Assembly (NCBI GenBank): GCA_016709225.1
Contig: JADJEE010000001.1
Location: 2,914,001 to 2,978,000, forward strand
Direction of reading: 5' to 3'
Length of the DNA stretch: 64,000 bases
DNA from: Deltaproteobacteria bacterium
GTDB lineage: Bacteria > Myxococcota_A > Polyangia > Nannocystales > Nannocystaceae
Position 1 is the stretch's first letter; the number at the start of each line of letters is the position of its first letter. The translations under genes and the position numbers were made by a program. Under the pieces are notes generated by a model, which made no database searches, was not told the origin of the DNA, and was given only the letters and a program-made list of their open reading frames with translations. Positions 27,242-36,175 of the stretch are shown here, piece by piece.

Positions 27242-28423
27242 TCAACCTCCGTCACCGATGTCCTCTGCCTCACACCCAGGTGGCGTCTCGTCGTCGCGGT
27301 CGTCGAGGAAGCCGTCGGGCAGCGCGACCTGCTGCGTGCCGGCGGTCTTGCCCCGCGGCACGCGGATCGCCGACGGCGGGAAGCGCTCGTCGGGATCGAA
27401 GGCCGCGAGGCACTCGAGCACCGCCGCATGGGTGCCGGCGTTCATGATGCGCTCGCGGATCGATGCCGAGCCACGGAAGCCCTTGGTGTACCAGGTCGCG
27501 TGCTTGCGAAACATGCGGACGCCGTTGGACTCGCCCATCCATGCGACCAGCCGCGCGAGGTGTTCGCCCATGATCGCGGCGACCTCACCGAGCTGCGGTG
27601 GATCGTCGGGCGCGCGGCCATCGAACACCGCCGCGAGATCGCGGAACAACCACGGCCGGCCCAGGCACCCGCGACCGACCACCACGCCGTCGCAGCCGGT
27701 CTGCCGCATCATCCGTAGCGCGTCCTCGGCCTCCCAGATGTCGCCGTTGCCCAGCACCGGGATGGTGCGCACGGCCTGCTTGAGCTCGCCGATCGCGTCC
27801 CAGCGCGCGAGCCCGTCGTAGAGCTGCGCTGCGGTGCGGGCGTGCAACGCCACCGCCTTGCAGCCCTCGTCCTCGCCGATGCGCCCGGCGTCGAGGAAGG
27901 TCGTGATGTGCTCGTCGATGCCGATGCGGAACTTGATCGTCACCGGCACGGCGCCAGCATTGCGGACGGCCGCGCGCACGATGTTGGCGAGCAGGCGGCG
28001 CTTGGCGGGGATCGCCGCGCCGCCGCCCTTGCGCGTCACCTTGCGCACCGGGCAGCCGAAGTTCATGTCGATGTGATCGACACGGCCTTCGGCCACCAGC
28101 CGCTTGACCGCCTCACCCACGTAGTAGGGATCGACGCCGTAGAGCTGCAGGCTGCGCGGGTGCTCGTCCTCGCCGAAGTCCGACAGCTTGAGGGTCTTGG
28201 CGTTGCCCTCGCACAGCGGCCGCGCGGTGATCATCTCGCTGACGAACAGCCCCGCACCGAAGCGCTGGCACAGCGCACGGAAGGGGTAGTTGGTCACCCC
28301 TGCCATCGGCGCGAGCACGACCGGTGGCCAGACGTGCAGCGGTCCGATGTCGATTGCACGGAACTCGCCGGCCGCCGCCGGCGGCACGTCGCGGTTGAGG
28401 GCGCTGCGGTAGATCGGGTCCAC
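27242..28423 (-). CDS. dusB: tRNA-dihydrouridine synthase
   Basis: 393 aa, GTG start at 28423. It is an FMN enzyme that reduces uridine in tRNA D-loops. Motifs: LAPMAGVTNYPFRALCQRFGAGLFVSEMI, DMNFGCPVRKVTRKGGGAA with the catalytic Cys, KFRIGIDEH, LHART, GNGDIW and VVVGRGCLGRPWLF. The last ~40 residues are an Asp/Glu/Gly-rich extension. It is divergent from the LytM-like gene and 236 bp upstream of the GT4 gene. The dusB versus dusA/C assignment is by length and NFGCP motif. Confidence 0.9.
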   Translation of the reverse strand: MDPIYRSALNRDVPPAAAGEFRAIDIGPLHVWPPVVLAPMAGVTNYPFRALCQRFGAGLFVSEMITARPLCEGNAKTLKLSDFGEDEHPRSLQLYGVDPYYVGEAVKRLVAEGRVDHIDMNFGCPVRKVTRKGGGAAIPAKRRLLANIVRAAVRNAGAVPVTIKFRIGIDEHITTFLDAGRIGEDEGCKAVALHARTAAQLYDGLARWDAIGELKQAVRTIPVLGNGDIWEAEDALRMMRQTGCDGVVVGRGCLGRPWLFRDLAAVFDGRAPDDPPQLGEVAAIMGEHLARLVAWMGESNGVRMFRKHATWYTKGFRGSASIRERIMNAGTHAAVLECLAAFDPDERFPPSAIRVPRGKTAGTQQVALPDGFLDDRDDETPPGCEAEDIGDGG

Positions 28424-28463
28424 GGGCTGCTCGCGGGCGCTCTGGTAGCACGCCCGCGCGCGC

Positions 28464-29996
28464 TTGGGACGAACCGACCGCCCTGGACGCGCCGGTTTTT
28501 TCGCGCTGCGACGCGGGTTTGGTAGCGATCACAGGGCGTTGCCCCCTCGCACCCCACAGACCCGCGCCAGCCGCGGCCGCAAGCGTGGCGGCAACGCGGC
28601 GCGACTCGAGAACCGCAAGGTGGACGGCGCCGGCAAGCGCGCCCGCGCACCCAAGGATCCCGCGGAGCGACGGGCCCGCAACCGCACCATCTTGGCGCTC
28701 GGCGTGCTGGCGGCGATCAACGCCTACGTGTTCCTCGGACGCGGCGACACCAGCCTGTCGGGGCTCGGGGTCGGCGCGGCCGCGATCGAAGATCGCTCGG
28801 GGCCGCTGCCGCCGTGGGCCGAGCCACCCGCCGATGCCTGCGGCGGCGATCCGGTGCGCATCTTCGAGGGCCTGTCGCTGATTCCGCTGCAGACCGCGCT
28901 CACCGGCGGCACCACCCTGCGCCTGGGCCTGCTCGCGCTGGGCATCGCCAGCGAAGAGATCGATCGCGTCGAGGCCAGCGTGCGCACCCACGTCGACCTG
29001 ACGCTGCTGGGCGGCAGCGGGGCGCCACTGCGGGTCGCAATCGATCGCCACGGTGCGGTGCAGGCGCTGGAGATCGAGCTCGCCGAGGGCCACATCCTGC
29101 AGGCCTGCCGCAGCGGCGACGAAGCGTCGACGCTGCAGGTGCGCAACATCCAGCACCCGCTGCGCACCGACGTCGAGGTGCTCGGCATCGAGATCGGCGC
29201 CGACGCGGATCTCGGCCACGCCGTGCGCGACGTGGGCGAGAAGCCCGAGCTGGCCGACCTCATCGCGCGCACGCTCGCGTCCGACGTCGACTTCATGCTC
29301 GAGACCCGCCCCGGCGACCGCATCGAGGTGCTGGTCGAGAAGCGCTGGCTCGGCCGCCGCTTCCATCGCTACGGACAGGTGATGGCCGTGCGCTTCGTCG
29401 GCAACGCCGCCCGCGTGGCCTACTACCGCTACAAGCCCGAGGGCGCGCCGCCGGCATTCTTCGACGCCGAGGGTGCGCCGGTGCGACGGGCGCTGTTGCG
29501 CTCGCCGATCCCGTACTTCCCGGTCGACCCCGAGGCGCGCGGGCTGCTGGCGCCGTCGATCGAGGTGGTGCAGGGCCGCATCGGCGCGGTGTATCGCGTG
29601 CCCGAGGGCGTGCCGGTGGTGTCGCTCGGAGACGGCGAGGTGATCGCGGTCGCGCGCGACGCCAGCGACGGTCACGTGCTCTCGCTGCGATTCGAGGACG
29701 GCACCGTCGCCCGCTACGCCCACCTCATGCGCGTGGTCGGCGAGCTGGCCGCGGGCACCAAGGTGGCGCAGGGACAGATCGTCGGCCTCGCCGGTCACAG
29801 CGGCCGCACGCCCAACGATCGCCTGCGGCTCGAGCTGACCGGTCCCACCGATGGCAAGCCGGTCGATCCATTGGTGATGCTCGCTCGCACGTCGCACCGC
29901 GCCGCGGTCGTCGGGGCGCCGATCCCCGAGGCGCAGCGCAAGCGCTTCGCCGACGACATCGCGCCGTGGAACCGGGCGCTGAAGCTCGCGCGCTGA
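28464..29996 (+). CDS. LytM/M23-like protein with degenerate active site
   Basis: Up to 510 aa; the frame opens at a TTG and no ATG is in frame before the TM segment, so the start is uncertain (also possible: GTG at 28620). A basic N-terminus is followed by one TM helix (ILALGVLAAINAYVFL) and an extracytoplasmic region. The C-terminal domain follows the M23 pattern (VPVVSLGDGEVIAVARD, YAHLMRVVGELAAGTKVAQGQIVGLAGHSG, GKPVDPL). However, the HxH zinc ligands (usually HLHFE) read RLRLE and the upstream HxxxD is missing, so it should not cleave peptidoglycan. It may act like NlpD/EnvC-type activators. It lies 49 bp before the MutS-like gene. Confidence 0.82.
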   Translation: MGRTDRPGRAGFFALRRGFGSDHRALPPRTPQTRASRGRKRGGNAARLENRKVDGAGKRARAPKDPAERRARNRTILALGVLAAINAYVFLGRGDTSLSGLGVGAAAIEDRSGPLPPWAEPPADACGGDPVRIFEGLSLIPLQTALTGGTTLRLGLLALGIASEEIDRVEASVRTHVDLTLLGGSGAPLRVAIDRHGAVQALEIELAEGHILQACRSGDEASTLQVRNIQHPLRTDVEVLGIEIGADADLGHAVRDVGEKPELADLIARTLASDVDFMLETRPGDRIEVLVEKRWLGRRFHRYGQVMAVRFVGNAARVAYYRYKPEGAPPAFFDAEGAPVRRALLRSPIPYFPVDPEARGLLAPSIEVVQGRIGAVYRVPEGVPVVSLGDGEVIAVARDASDGHVLSLRFEDGTVARYAHLMRVVGELAAGTKVAQGQIVGLAGHSGRTPNDRLRLELTGPTDGKPVDPLVMLARTSHRAAVVGAPIPEAQRKRFADDIAPWNRALKLAR

Positions 29997-30045
29997 TGGC
30001 ATCGCGTCCGCACGCACCGCCGCGGACGTGCGAAGCTCGTCGGCC

Positions 30046-31845
30046 GTGAGCAGCGAACCTGCGGACCGCCATCAGGCCGCACGCGCTCGCGCGTCGGCCG
30101 ATCACGCCATGCTCGAGGGGCGCTCGCTGCGGCTGACGCGGACGCGTCTGGCGTGCTTCGGCGCGCTGGTGGTGGTGGCGGTGCTGGCCTACGACGGACG
30201 GTTGGCGTGGTGGTGGGTCGCGCTGCCGGTGGTGGTGTTCGTCGCGCTGGTGCTCCGTCACGAGCGCGTGCACGCGGCGATCGATCGCGCCAGTCGCAGC
30301 ATCGCGCACCACGATGACGCGCTCGCGCGCCTCGAGGATCGCTGGGCCGGCCACGGCAACCCCGGCACGCACCTGCAGCCGAGCGGCCACCCCTACGCGC
30401 GCGACCTCGATCTGTTCGGCAGCGGCTCGTTGTTCGAGCTGCTGTGCACCACACGCACCCGCGCCGGCGAGCGCACGCTCGCCGACTGGCTGCTGCAGGC
30501 GGCGACGCCCGAGCGCGTGAGCGCCCGGCACGCGGCGGTCGAGGAGCTGCGCGAACGACTCGAGCTGCGCGAGCAGCTCGCGATCGCCGGCGCCGACGTG
30601 CAGGCCGGGCTCGATCCCGAGGCGCTGGCGCGGTGGGGCACGCAGGCGCCCGCGTCATCGCCCGCGGCCGGCCGACGCGCACGCGTGCTGTCGTGGCTCG
30701 CCGCGGGTGCGTTCGTGCTGGCGCTCGCGGCGTGGCAGAGGCTCGATGCGCCCGCGACGATCGTCGTTGGCGTCGTGGTGCTGCGGTGGCTGGCGCTCGC
30801 GCACCTGCGCACGTTCGTGCAGCGCACCGACGCGGCGGTCGAGCGGCCCGCCCGCGAGCTCGAGGTGATGGCCGAGCTGTTCGCCCGCCTCGAGCGCGAG
30901 CCGTTCGAGGCGCCATACTCGAGCGAGCTGCAGCGGGTGCTCGCGACCGGCACCGACTCGGCGGCCCACGCGGTGCGCGACCTGCAGCGCCGCGTGCAGT
31001 GGCTGCAGATGCGTCGCAGCGCCCCGCTGGGACCGCTGCTGTGGTTCGTGTGCTTCGGCGAGCTGCTCACGCTGTCGATCGAGCGCTGGCGCCTCCGCCA
31101 CGGCCCGCAGCTGCAGCGCTGGTTCGACGCGCTCGGCGAGCTCGAGGCCCTGGCGGCGCTGTCTGCCTACGCGTTCGGCCGGCCCACTGCGGTGTGGCCC
31201 GAGCTGGTCGACGGTCCCGCGTGCCTGCACGGCGAGGGCTTGACGCATCCGCTGCTGCCCGCGCGCGCCTGCGTCGCCAACGACGTCGCGCTCGGTGAGC
31301 CCGTGCGTGCGCTCGTCATCAGCGGTTCGAACATGGCCGGCAAGAGCACCTACCTGCGCACGCTCGGCATCAACGTGGTGCTCGCCCAGGCCGGCGCGCC
31401 GGTCTGTGCGACGCGACTGCGGCTGTCGCCGCTGGCGATCGGAGCGTCGATCCGCGTCGAGGACTCGCTGCGTGGCGGCGCGTCGCGCTTCTCGGCCGAG
31501 CTCGCCCGACTGCAGCAGATCGTCGCGCTGCTCGATCACGACATGCCGGTGTTGTTCCTGCTCGACGAGATCCTGCACGGCACCAACTCCGATGATCGTC
31601 GACAGGGCGCCGCCGCGATCCTCCATCGTCTGGTCGACGCCGGCGCGATCGGCATGATGACCACGCACGACCTCGCGATCGCCCACGACGTGGTGGCCGA
31701 TGCGCCGCGGATCCGCAACGTGCACTTCGCCGAGACGCTCGCGGGCAACGCCCTCGCGTTCGACTACCGCATGAAGGACGGCATCGTGCGCAGCAGCAAC
31801 GCGCTGGCGTTGATGCGCGCGATGGGCCTACTGCCGCCCGCCTAG
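30046..31845 (+). CDS. Membrane-anchored MutS-family ATPase
   Basis: 599 aa from the GTG at 30046; GTG 30028 and ATG 30109 are alternatives. Two hydrophobic stretches near the N-terminus (LACFGALVVVAVLAY and WWWVALPVVVFVALVL) and a further pair around 220-260 (SWLAAGAFVLALAAW, TIVVGVVVLRWLALA) are visible. The C-terminal MutS ATPase has Walker A ISGSNMAGKSTYLRTLG, Walker B FLLDEILHGTNS, and THDLAIAH. MutS domains I-II are absent. This matches a membrane MutS-like group of unknown role; it is not the mismatch-repair MutS1. Confidence 0.85.
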   Translation: MSSEPADRHQAARARASADHAMLEGRSLRLTRTRLACFGALVVVAVLAYDGRLAWWWVALPVVVFVALVLRHERVHAAIDRASRSIAHHDDALARLEDRWAGHGNPGTHLQPSGHPYARDLDLFGSGSLFELLCTTRTRAGERTLADWLLQAATPERVSARHAAVEELRERLELREQLAIAGADVQAGLDPEALARWGTQAPASSPAAGRRARVLSWLAAGAFVLALAAWQRLDAPATIVVGVVVLRWLALAHLRTFVQRTDAAVERPARELEVMAELFARLEREPFEAPYSSELQRVLATGTDSAAHAVRDLQRRVQWLQMRRSAPLGPLLWFVCFGELLTLSIERWRLRHGPQLQRWFDALGELEALAALSAYAFGRPTAVWPELVDGPACLHGEGLTHPLLPARACVANDVALGEPVRALVISGSNMAGKSTYLRTLGINVVLAQAGAPVCATRLRLSPLAIGASIRVEDSLRGGASRFSAELARLQQIVALLDHDMPVLFLLDEILHGTNSDDRRQGAAAILHRLVDAGAIGMMTTHDLAIAHDVVADAPRIRNVHFAETLAGNALAFDYRMKDGIVRSSNALALMRAMGLLPPA

Positions 31846-31901
31846 CGCCGCCACGCCGGCGATCGGTTCCCCCCTCGAGATGGTGGCCGTCGCCGGCTGC
31901 C

Positions 31902-31931
31902 TTGACAGGTGACCATTTCGTCACGTATGGT
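31902..31931 (+). promoter_or_regulatory. Sigma-70-type promoter with internal inverted repeat, upstream of arsR-like gene
   Basis: A perfect TTGACA -35 (31902-31907), 18-bp spacer and TATGGT -10 (31926-31931). The spacer carries GTGAC-N6-GTCAC (arms 31909-31913 and 31920-31924), a candidate operator for the encoded ArsR repressor. The predicted transcription start (about 31938-31940) falls at the GTG start codon at 31941, so the mRNA would be leaderless or nearly so. Confidence 0.65.
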
Positions 31932-31940
31932 TCCTGGCGC

Positions 31941-32264
31941 GTGCGAGAGGGGGATGACGCGGTTTTTCGCGCTCTGGCCGATGGCACCCGGCGGGCCCTG
32001 CTCGACCGGCTCTTCACACGCGACGGACTCACGCTCTCGGAGCTCGAGTCCGAGCTCGAGATGACGCGCTTCGGCGTGATGAAACACCTGCGCGTGCTCG
32101 AAGCCGCCAACCTGGTGGTGACGCGTCGCGTCGGCCGCACCAAGCAGCACTTCCTCAACCCCATCCCGATCCGGTTGATCCACGACCGCTGGATCGACAA
32201 GTACACCGAGCGGCAGGTGTCCGCTCTCACCCAGCTGAAAGCGAAGCTCGAGGAGACCGCATGA
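31941..32264 (+). CDS. ArsR-family transcriptional regulator
   Basis: 107 aa from the GTG at 31941. Translation from the TTG inside the -35 box at 31902 would be needed for a longer product, so the shorter start is chosen. It has a winged-helix fold: VFRALADGTRRALLDRLF, LSELESELEMTRFGVMKHLRVLEAANLVVTRRVGR. No metal-binding Cys cluster is seen, as in the ArsR relatives paired with SRPBCC proteins. The stop overlaps the start of the SRPBCC gene (ATGA), so it is a two-gene operon. It probably autoregulates through the inverted repeat in its promoter. Confidence 0.9.
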   Translation: MREGDDAVFRALADGTRRALLDRLFTRDGLTLSELESELEMTRFGVMKHLRVLEAANLVVTRRVGRTKQHFLNPIPIRLIHDRWIDKYTERQVSALTQLKAKLEETA

Positions 32265-32761
32265 GTAACGAGGCCCGCCCCACCCCCACGACGCAGATCT
32301 ACGAGGTCTACATCAAGGCGACGCCCCAGGCGATCTGGGATGCCATCACGACCCCCGAGTGGACCGCCCGCTTCGGCTACCGCGGCCCGGTCGACTACGA
32401 GCTGCGGCCCGGCGGACGCTTCAAGGCCGACCCGAGCGCGGCGATGGTCGCGATGGGCATGACCGCGACGATGGTCGACGGCGAGGTGCTCGAGGCCGAG
32501 CCGCCGCACCGGCTGGTGCAGACCTACCGATTTCTCTTCAACGAGCAGACCACGGCCGAGGGCTTCTCACGGCTGACCTACGACATCGCGCCGACCGCCT
32601 CGGGCTTCACGCGCCTGACCGTGACCCACGAGCTCGCGGGCCAGCCGATCATGGCCGCAATGGTCGCGTCGAAGTTCAACGAGCAGGGCACGGGCGGCTG
32701 GAGCTGGATCCTCAGCGATCTGAAGTCGGTGCTCGAGACCGGCAGCTCGCTGGTGGGCTGA
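32261..32761 (+). CDS. SRPBCC/AHSA1-type ligand-binding protein
   Basis: 166 aa. It follows the AHSA1/START-like fold: IYEVYIKATPQAIWDAITTPEWTARFGYRGPVDYELRPGGRF, DGEVLEAEPPHRLVQTYRF, GFTRLTVTHELAG, and a C-terminal GGWSWILSDLKSVLETG helix. Such proteins bind small hydrophobic ligands, and the arrangement ArsR then AHSA1 (4-nt overlap) is common. The ligand is unknown. The downstream gap (134 bp) ends this operon. Confidence 0.9.
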   Translation: MSNEARPTPTTQIYEVYIKATPQAIWDAITTPEWTARFGYRGPVDYELRPGGRFKADPSAAMVAMGMTATMVDGEVLEAEPPHRLVQTYRFLFNEQTTAEGFSRLTYDIAPTASGFTRLTVTHELAGQPIMAAMVASKFNEQGTGGWSWILSDLKSVLETGSSLVG

Positions 32762-32894
32762 TCCGCTCCGGCGAGGGGCACCTTCGGCGCGCAGCTCGTC
32801 CGCTGCCGCCCGCGACGGCGCATGGTCGCGTTGATGTCGGAACGCCGGGATTGCGTATGGTCAGCGGTGCGTCGAGCGGGTGAGATGGGGGCCC

Positions 32895-33887
32895 ATGCTG
32901 CCCGCGCGACGCACGACCGGCCTGCTCCTCGCGACGATCCTCGGCATCGCCTGCGGCGACGCCGGCACGCAGACCACCGCCGCGTGGCAGAGCGACGGCG
33001 GTGGCGTGGTCGACGAGGGCGGCAGCACCGAGGCGCCCGCGAGCAGCGACGCGGGCGATGTCGCCGACAGCTCGAGCGGGATGCCGGGTAGCGACTCCGA
33101 CACCGCCGCGCCGGAGACCGGCGCGATGCCCGACCTGCCCGCGCTCGACCCGTGCCCGCGCATCCGCGTGATGGTGCCGCCCGACGAGCCGCTCAACGTC
33201 CGCCCCGATCCCTCCACCGGGGCGTCGCCGATCGGGGCGCTGCCGAGCGGCGCCATCGTCGATGTGATCGAAGAGGTCGTCGGCGAGTCGATCGAGGGCA
33301 ACACGCAGTGGTTCCACATCCCGTACGGCGGCGGCGACGGCTACGTCTCGGGGGTCTTCGCCGCGTGCACGCTCGAGGAGCCGCCCGAGCCGCCCGACGG
33401 CTACTACCTGCCGCTACCGTGCGGCATGGCGGTCAACTGCACGCAGGGCAACAACGGCGCCACCTCGCACAACGGGCTGCACGCCTACGCGTTCGACTTC
33501 GGGGTCCCGCTCGACACGCCGATCGTCGCGATGGCGGCCGGCGTCGTCGCCAACATCTACGACGCCACCGTCCCCGGCGACCCCTGCTACGACGGCGGCG
33601 GACCCGAGTGCGGTCCGGCGGGCAACCTGGTGATCGTACAGCACGGCGACGGCACCTCGACGTTGTACAAGCACCTCAACGTGGTGCAGGTCGGCGTCGG
33701 CGACGAGGTCGAGCGCGGGCAACAGCTGGGCCTGTCGGGTACGACCGGCTACTCGACCGGGCCCCATGTGCACGCGATGCGGATGGAGAGCTGCGGCAAC
33801 CTCACCTGCCAGTCGATCCCGATGGAGTTCGTCGATGCCGGCGTACCGGTCTCCGGCACGCCGGTGGTGTCGCAGAACTGTCCGTGA
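32895..33887 (+). CDS. SH3-M23 zinc metallopeptidase lipoprotein
   Basis: 330 aa. The ATG at 32895 gives a lipobox (LLLATILGIAC) followed by a Ser/Asp/Gly/Glu-rich linker. An SH3b-like domain (~90-165; PLNVRPDPSTG, GAIVDVIEEV, WFHIPYGGGDGYVSG) precedes an M23 domain. Zinc ligands are present: HAYAFDFG (HxxxxD) and GPHVHAMRME (HxH). The KHLNVVQVGVGDEVERGQQLGLSG stretch matches M23. It should be an active peptidoglycan endopeptidase or lytic protein anchored to a membrane. In-frame GTG at 32880 is less likely. Confidence 0.9.
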   Translation: MLPARRTTGLLLATILGIACGDAGTQTTAAWQSDGGGVVDEGGSTEAPASSDAGDVADSSSGMPGSDSDTAAPETGAMPDLPALDPCPRIRVMVPPDEPLNVRPDPSTGASPIGALPSGAIVDVIEEVVGESIEGNTQWFHIPYGGGDGYVSGVFAACTLEEPPEPPDGYYLPLPCGMAVNCTQGNNGATSHNGLHAYAFDFGVPLDTPIVAMAAGVVANIYDATVPGDPCYDGGGPECGPAGNLVIVQHGDGTSTLYKHLNVVQVGVGDEVERGQQLGLSGTTGYSTGPHVHAMRMESCGNLTCQSIPMEFVDAGVPVSGTPVVSQNCP

Positions 33888-33949
33888 GCGTCGCCGTGCG
33901 GCCATGCTCGGGCTGACGCAACCCCGGCGTTCGGCCTACGCTCCCGGGG

Positions 33950-35044
33950 ATGGCACGGCGCACCACCTGGCGGACGAGGATCCTTCGCGGCGTCGTGCTC
34001 GCGCTGCTGGCCCTGCTGCTCTACCTCGCGCTGTGGCCGACGCCGGTCGATCCCAGCGCGCGCACGGTCGCGCCAGCGCCCGCGCTGGTCGGCGTGTTCG
34101 CACCCAACCAACGGCTGCGCGACGGCATCGCGTCGGTCGATCTCGGCGAGGGCCCCGAGGACGTGGCGCTCGGTCCCGACGGCCTGCTCTACACCGGCCT
34201 CGCCGACGGTCGCATCCTGCGGCTGCCCGTGTCGCTGGCGAGCGCACAGCCGTGGGCCGACACCGGCGGACGCCCGCTCGGGCTCGCGTTCGATCGCGAC
34301 GGTCGACTGCTGGTCGCCGACGCCCACCGTGGGCTGCTCGCGATCGACCCCGACGCCGAGGTCCACGTGCTGGTCGATGCGTTCGACGGCGCGCCCCTGC
34401 GACTGACCGACGAGCTCGCGATCGCGGCCAGCGGCGCGGTGTGGTTCACCGACGCCTCGACGCGTTTCGCGGTCGAGGACCATGTGCTCGACGCGCTGGA
34501 GAACCGCGCGACCGGTCGGCTGCTGCGCCACGAGCCCACCACCGGCGAGACCACCCTCGTGCTCGACGGCCTGCGCTTCGCCAACGGCGTCGCGCTGGCT
34601 CCGGACGAGTCGTTCGTGCTGGTGGCCGAGACCTTCGACTACCGCGTCACGCGGCATTGGCTGCGGGGCCCGGACGCGGGTCGCACCGACGTGCTCGTCG
34701 CGGATCTGCCCGGCTTCGTGGACAACCTCACCTACGCCGACGACGGCGTGCTGTGGGTCGCCCTGGTCTCGCGGCGTAGCGCGCTGCTCGACGCGACACT
34801 GCCGTGGCCGTGGGTGCGCAAGGTGATCGCGCGGGTGCCGATGGCACTGCAGCCGATCCCGCCGCGCTACGGCTTCGTGCTGGGGATCGACGCCGACGGC
34901 GGCGTGGTGCACAACCTGCAGGACGACAGCGGCACCGTCGGCGCGATCACCAGCGCGGTGCCGGTCGGGGACGAGCTCGTGCTCGGCAGCCTGCGCTCGC
35001 GGGTGTTGGTCCGCGTGCCGCGGCCGCAGGTACCTGCACGGTAG
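33950..35044 (+). CDS. Strictosidine-synthase/SMP-30-like beta-propeller protein
   Basis: 364 aa, ATG at 33950 with GGGGA upstream. A hydrophobic N-terminal segment (VVLALLALLLYLALW) anchors the protein. The rest has the strictosidine-synthase-like/SMP-30 propeller pattern: GPEDVALGPDGLLYTGLADGRI, GLAFDRDGRLLVADAHRGL, VWFTDASTRF, RFANGVALAPDESFVLVAETFDYRVTRHWL and FVDNLTYADDGVLWVALVS. Related proteins are lactonases, esterases or paraoxonase-like enzymes that need a bound Ca2+; activity here is inferred. Confidence 0.85.
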   Translation: MARRTTWRTRILRGVVLALLALLLYLALWPTPVDPSARTVAPAPALVGVFAPNQRLRDGIASVDLGEGPEDVALGPDGLLYTGLADGRILRLPVSLASAQPWADTGGRPLGLAFDRDGRLLVADAHRGLLAIDPDAEVHVLVDAFDGAPLRLTDELAIAASGAVWFTDASTRFAVEDHVLDALENRATGRLLRHEPTTGETTLVLDGLRFANGVALAPDESFVLVAETFDYRVTRHWLRGPDAGRTDVLVADLPGFVDNLTYADDGVLWVALVSRRSALLDATLPWPWVRKVIARVPMALQPIPPRYGFVLGIDADGGVVHNLQDDSGTVGAITSAVPVGDELVLGSLRSRVLVRVPRPQVPAR

Positions 35045-35062
35045 CCGCGGCCGCGAGCGACG

Positions 35063-36175
35063 TCACAGCGCGAGGCCGCAGCTACCGGCGTCGCAGACCA
35101 GCGTGCTGCCGCAGGGATCGCCGCCGCACGCCTGGCACTGCTGCTCGACCAGCGCGAGCGCGGCGTCGAACGCCGCGAGGTCGGCATCGGCAGCCACCGC
35201 GACGCTGCCGCATTGGGTCTCGTCGTGGCAGGGCGCCGCGCGCTCGATGCAGTCGCCGACGTCGTTGCAGGCGCGGTTCGACTCGACGAACGACTGCAGG
35301 GCGGCGCGCGCCTGATCGCAACCGTCCTCGACGACGATCTCGGTGGGGTCGCACAGCGCGATGCGAGCCTCGCAGACGTACTCGAGCGCGCTGGTGTCGC
35401 AGACGCCGTGCAAGCAGCCGAACGCGTCCGTGCACGGCTCGCCGGGGGCGGCCTTGGCCGCGCACACGTCGTGGTCGCAGAAACTCCCGGGTTCGCACTG
35501 GCTGTCGTCGTCGCAGGAGGTCCCGATCGCGCGCCAGGGTGAGCACACGGGCGGCGTCGCGGCCTGGTCGCAGGCGAGCCCGGCGGCGCAGTCGGCCGTG
35601 GCATCGCACGACGTCCCGCTGGCCCCCTCGAGCGTGCAGCGCTCGTCGCGGCAGACCAAACCCGGGGCGCACGCGCGTACGGGCGGAAGCCCCGCGTATC
35701 CCCGCGAGCACCGACCACCGACCTCGATTCCGCCCTCGAACAAGCCACACGCCAGCGCTGCGGCGAGTTCGGCCTCGGAGGCATCATCGGCCGCGACGCA
35801 TCCGCGCACGGAGAAGTACCCCGCGAACGCCTGCGCACAGTCGGGGTCGAAGGTGAGGTCGTCGAAGATGCCGTCGGTGATTTCGTCCTCGACGAGCGCA
35901 TGGATGTCGTCGATGCACGCGTCGACATCCGACCACGCCAGTGCCACGCCGTCGCCGCATCCGCAGGCGAAGAACGCACCGCAGCGCGCCTCGGCCATCA
36001 CCTGCGCGGCGTTCCCGAGCGAGATGCCGGCACCGCCGGTGTCATCGACCGCAGTGGTCGCCGTCGCGTCGCCGGCGTCGGAGTTCCCTTCGCCGAGACG
36101 ATGGGTGAAGACGCAGGCCGCCAGCGGCAAGAGCAGGAGCCATGACGACGGACTCGACGGGGCGCAGGGTTTCAT
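35063..36175 (-). CDS. Cys-rich lipoprotein coupled to ECF sigma gene
   Basis: 370 aa from the ATG at 36175. A lipobox (LLLLPLAAC) opens the mature protein, then a Thr/Asp/Gly linker. The rest is a Cys-rich chain with many CxxGxxC-type modules (CAPGLVCRDERC, CDATADCAAGLACDQ, CDDDSQCEPGSFCDHDVC), as in Myxococcota surface proteins with short disulfide repeats. Its ATG overlaps the stop of the sigma-factor gene (ATGA), so it is translated with it. It may be a cell-surface output or a sensing partner of the sigma factor. Confidence 0.85.
   Translation of the reverse strand: MKPCAPSSPSSWLLLLPLAACVFTHRLGEGNSDAGDATATTAVDDTGGAGISLGNAAQVMAEARCGAFFACGCGDGVALAWSDVDACIDDIHALVEDEITDGIFDDLTFDPDCAQAFAGYFSVRGCVAADDASEAELAAALACGLFEGGIEVGGRCSRGYAGLPPVRACAPGLVCRDERCTLEGASGTSCDATADCAAGLACDQAATPPVCSPWRAIGTSCDDDSQCEPGSFCDHDVCAAKAAPGEPCTDAFGCLHGVCDTSALEYVCEARIALCDPTEIVVEDGCDQARAALQSFVESNRACNDVGDCIERAAPCHDETQCGSVAVAADADLAAFDAALALVEQQCQACGGDPCGSTLVCDAGSCGLAL

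Noticed and set aside
31902..31940. TTG start for the ArsR gene at 31902
   Set aside because: TTGACA there is the -35 hexamer, and the -10 lies inside the extended reading frame, so the GTG at 31941 is preferred.
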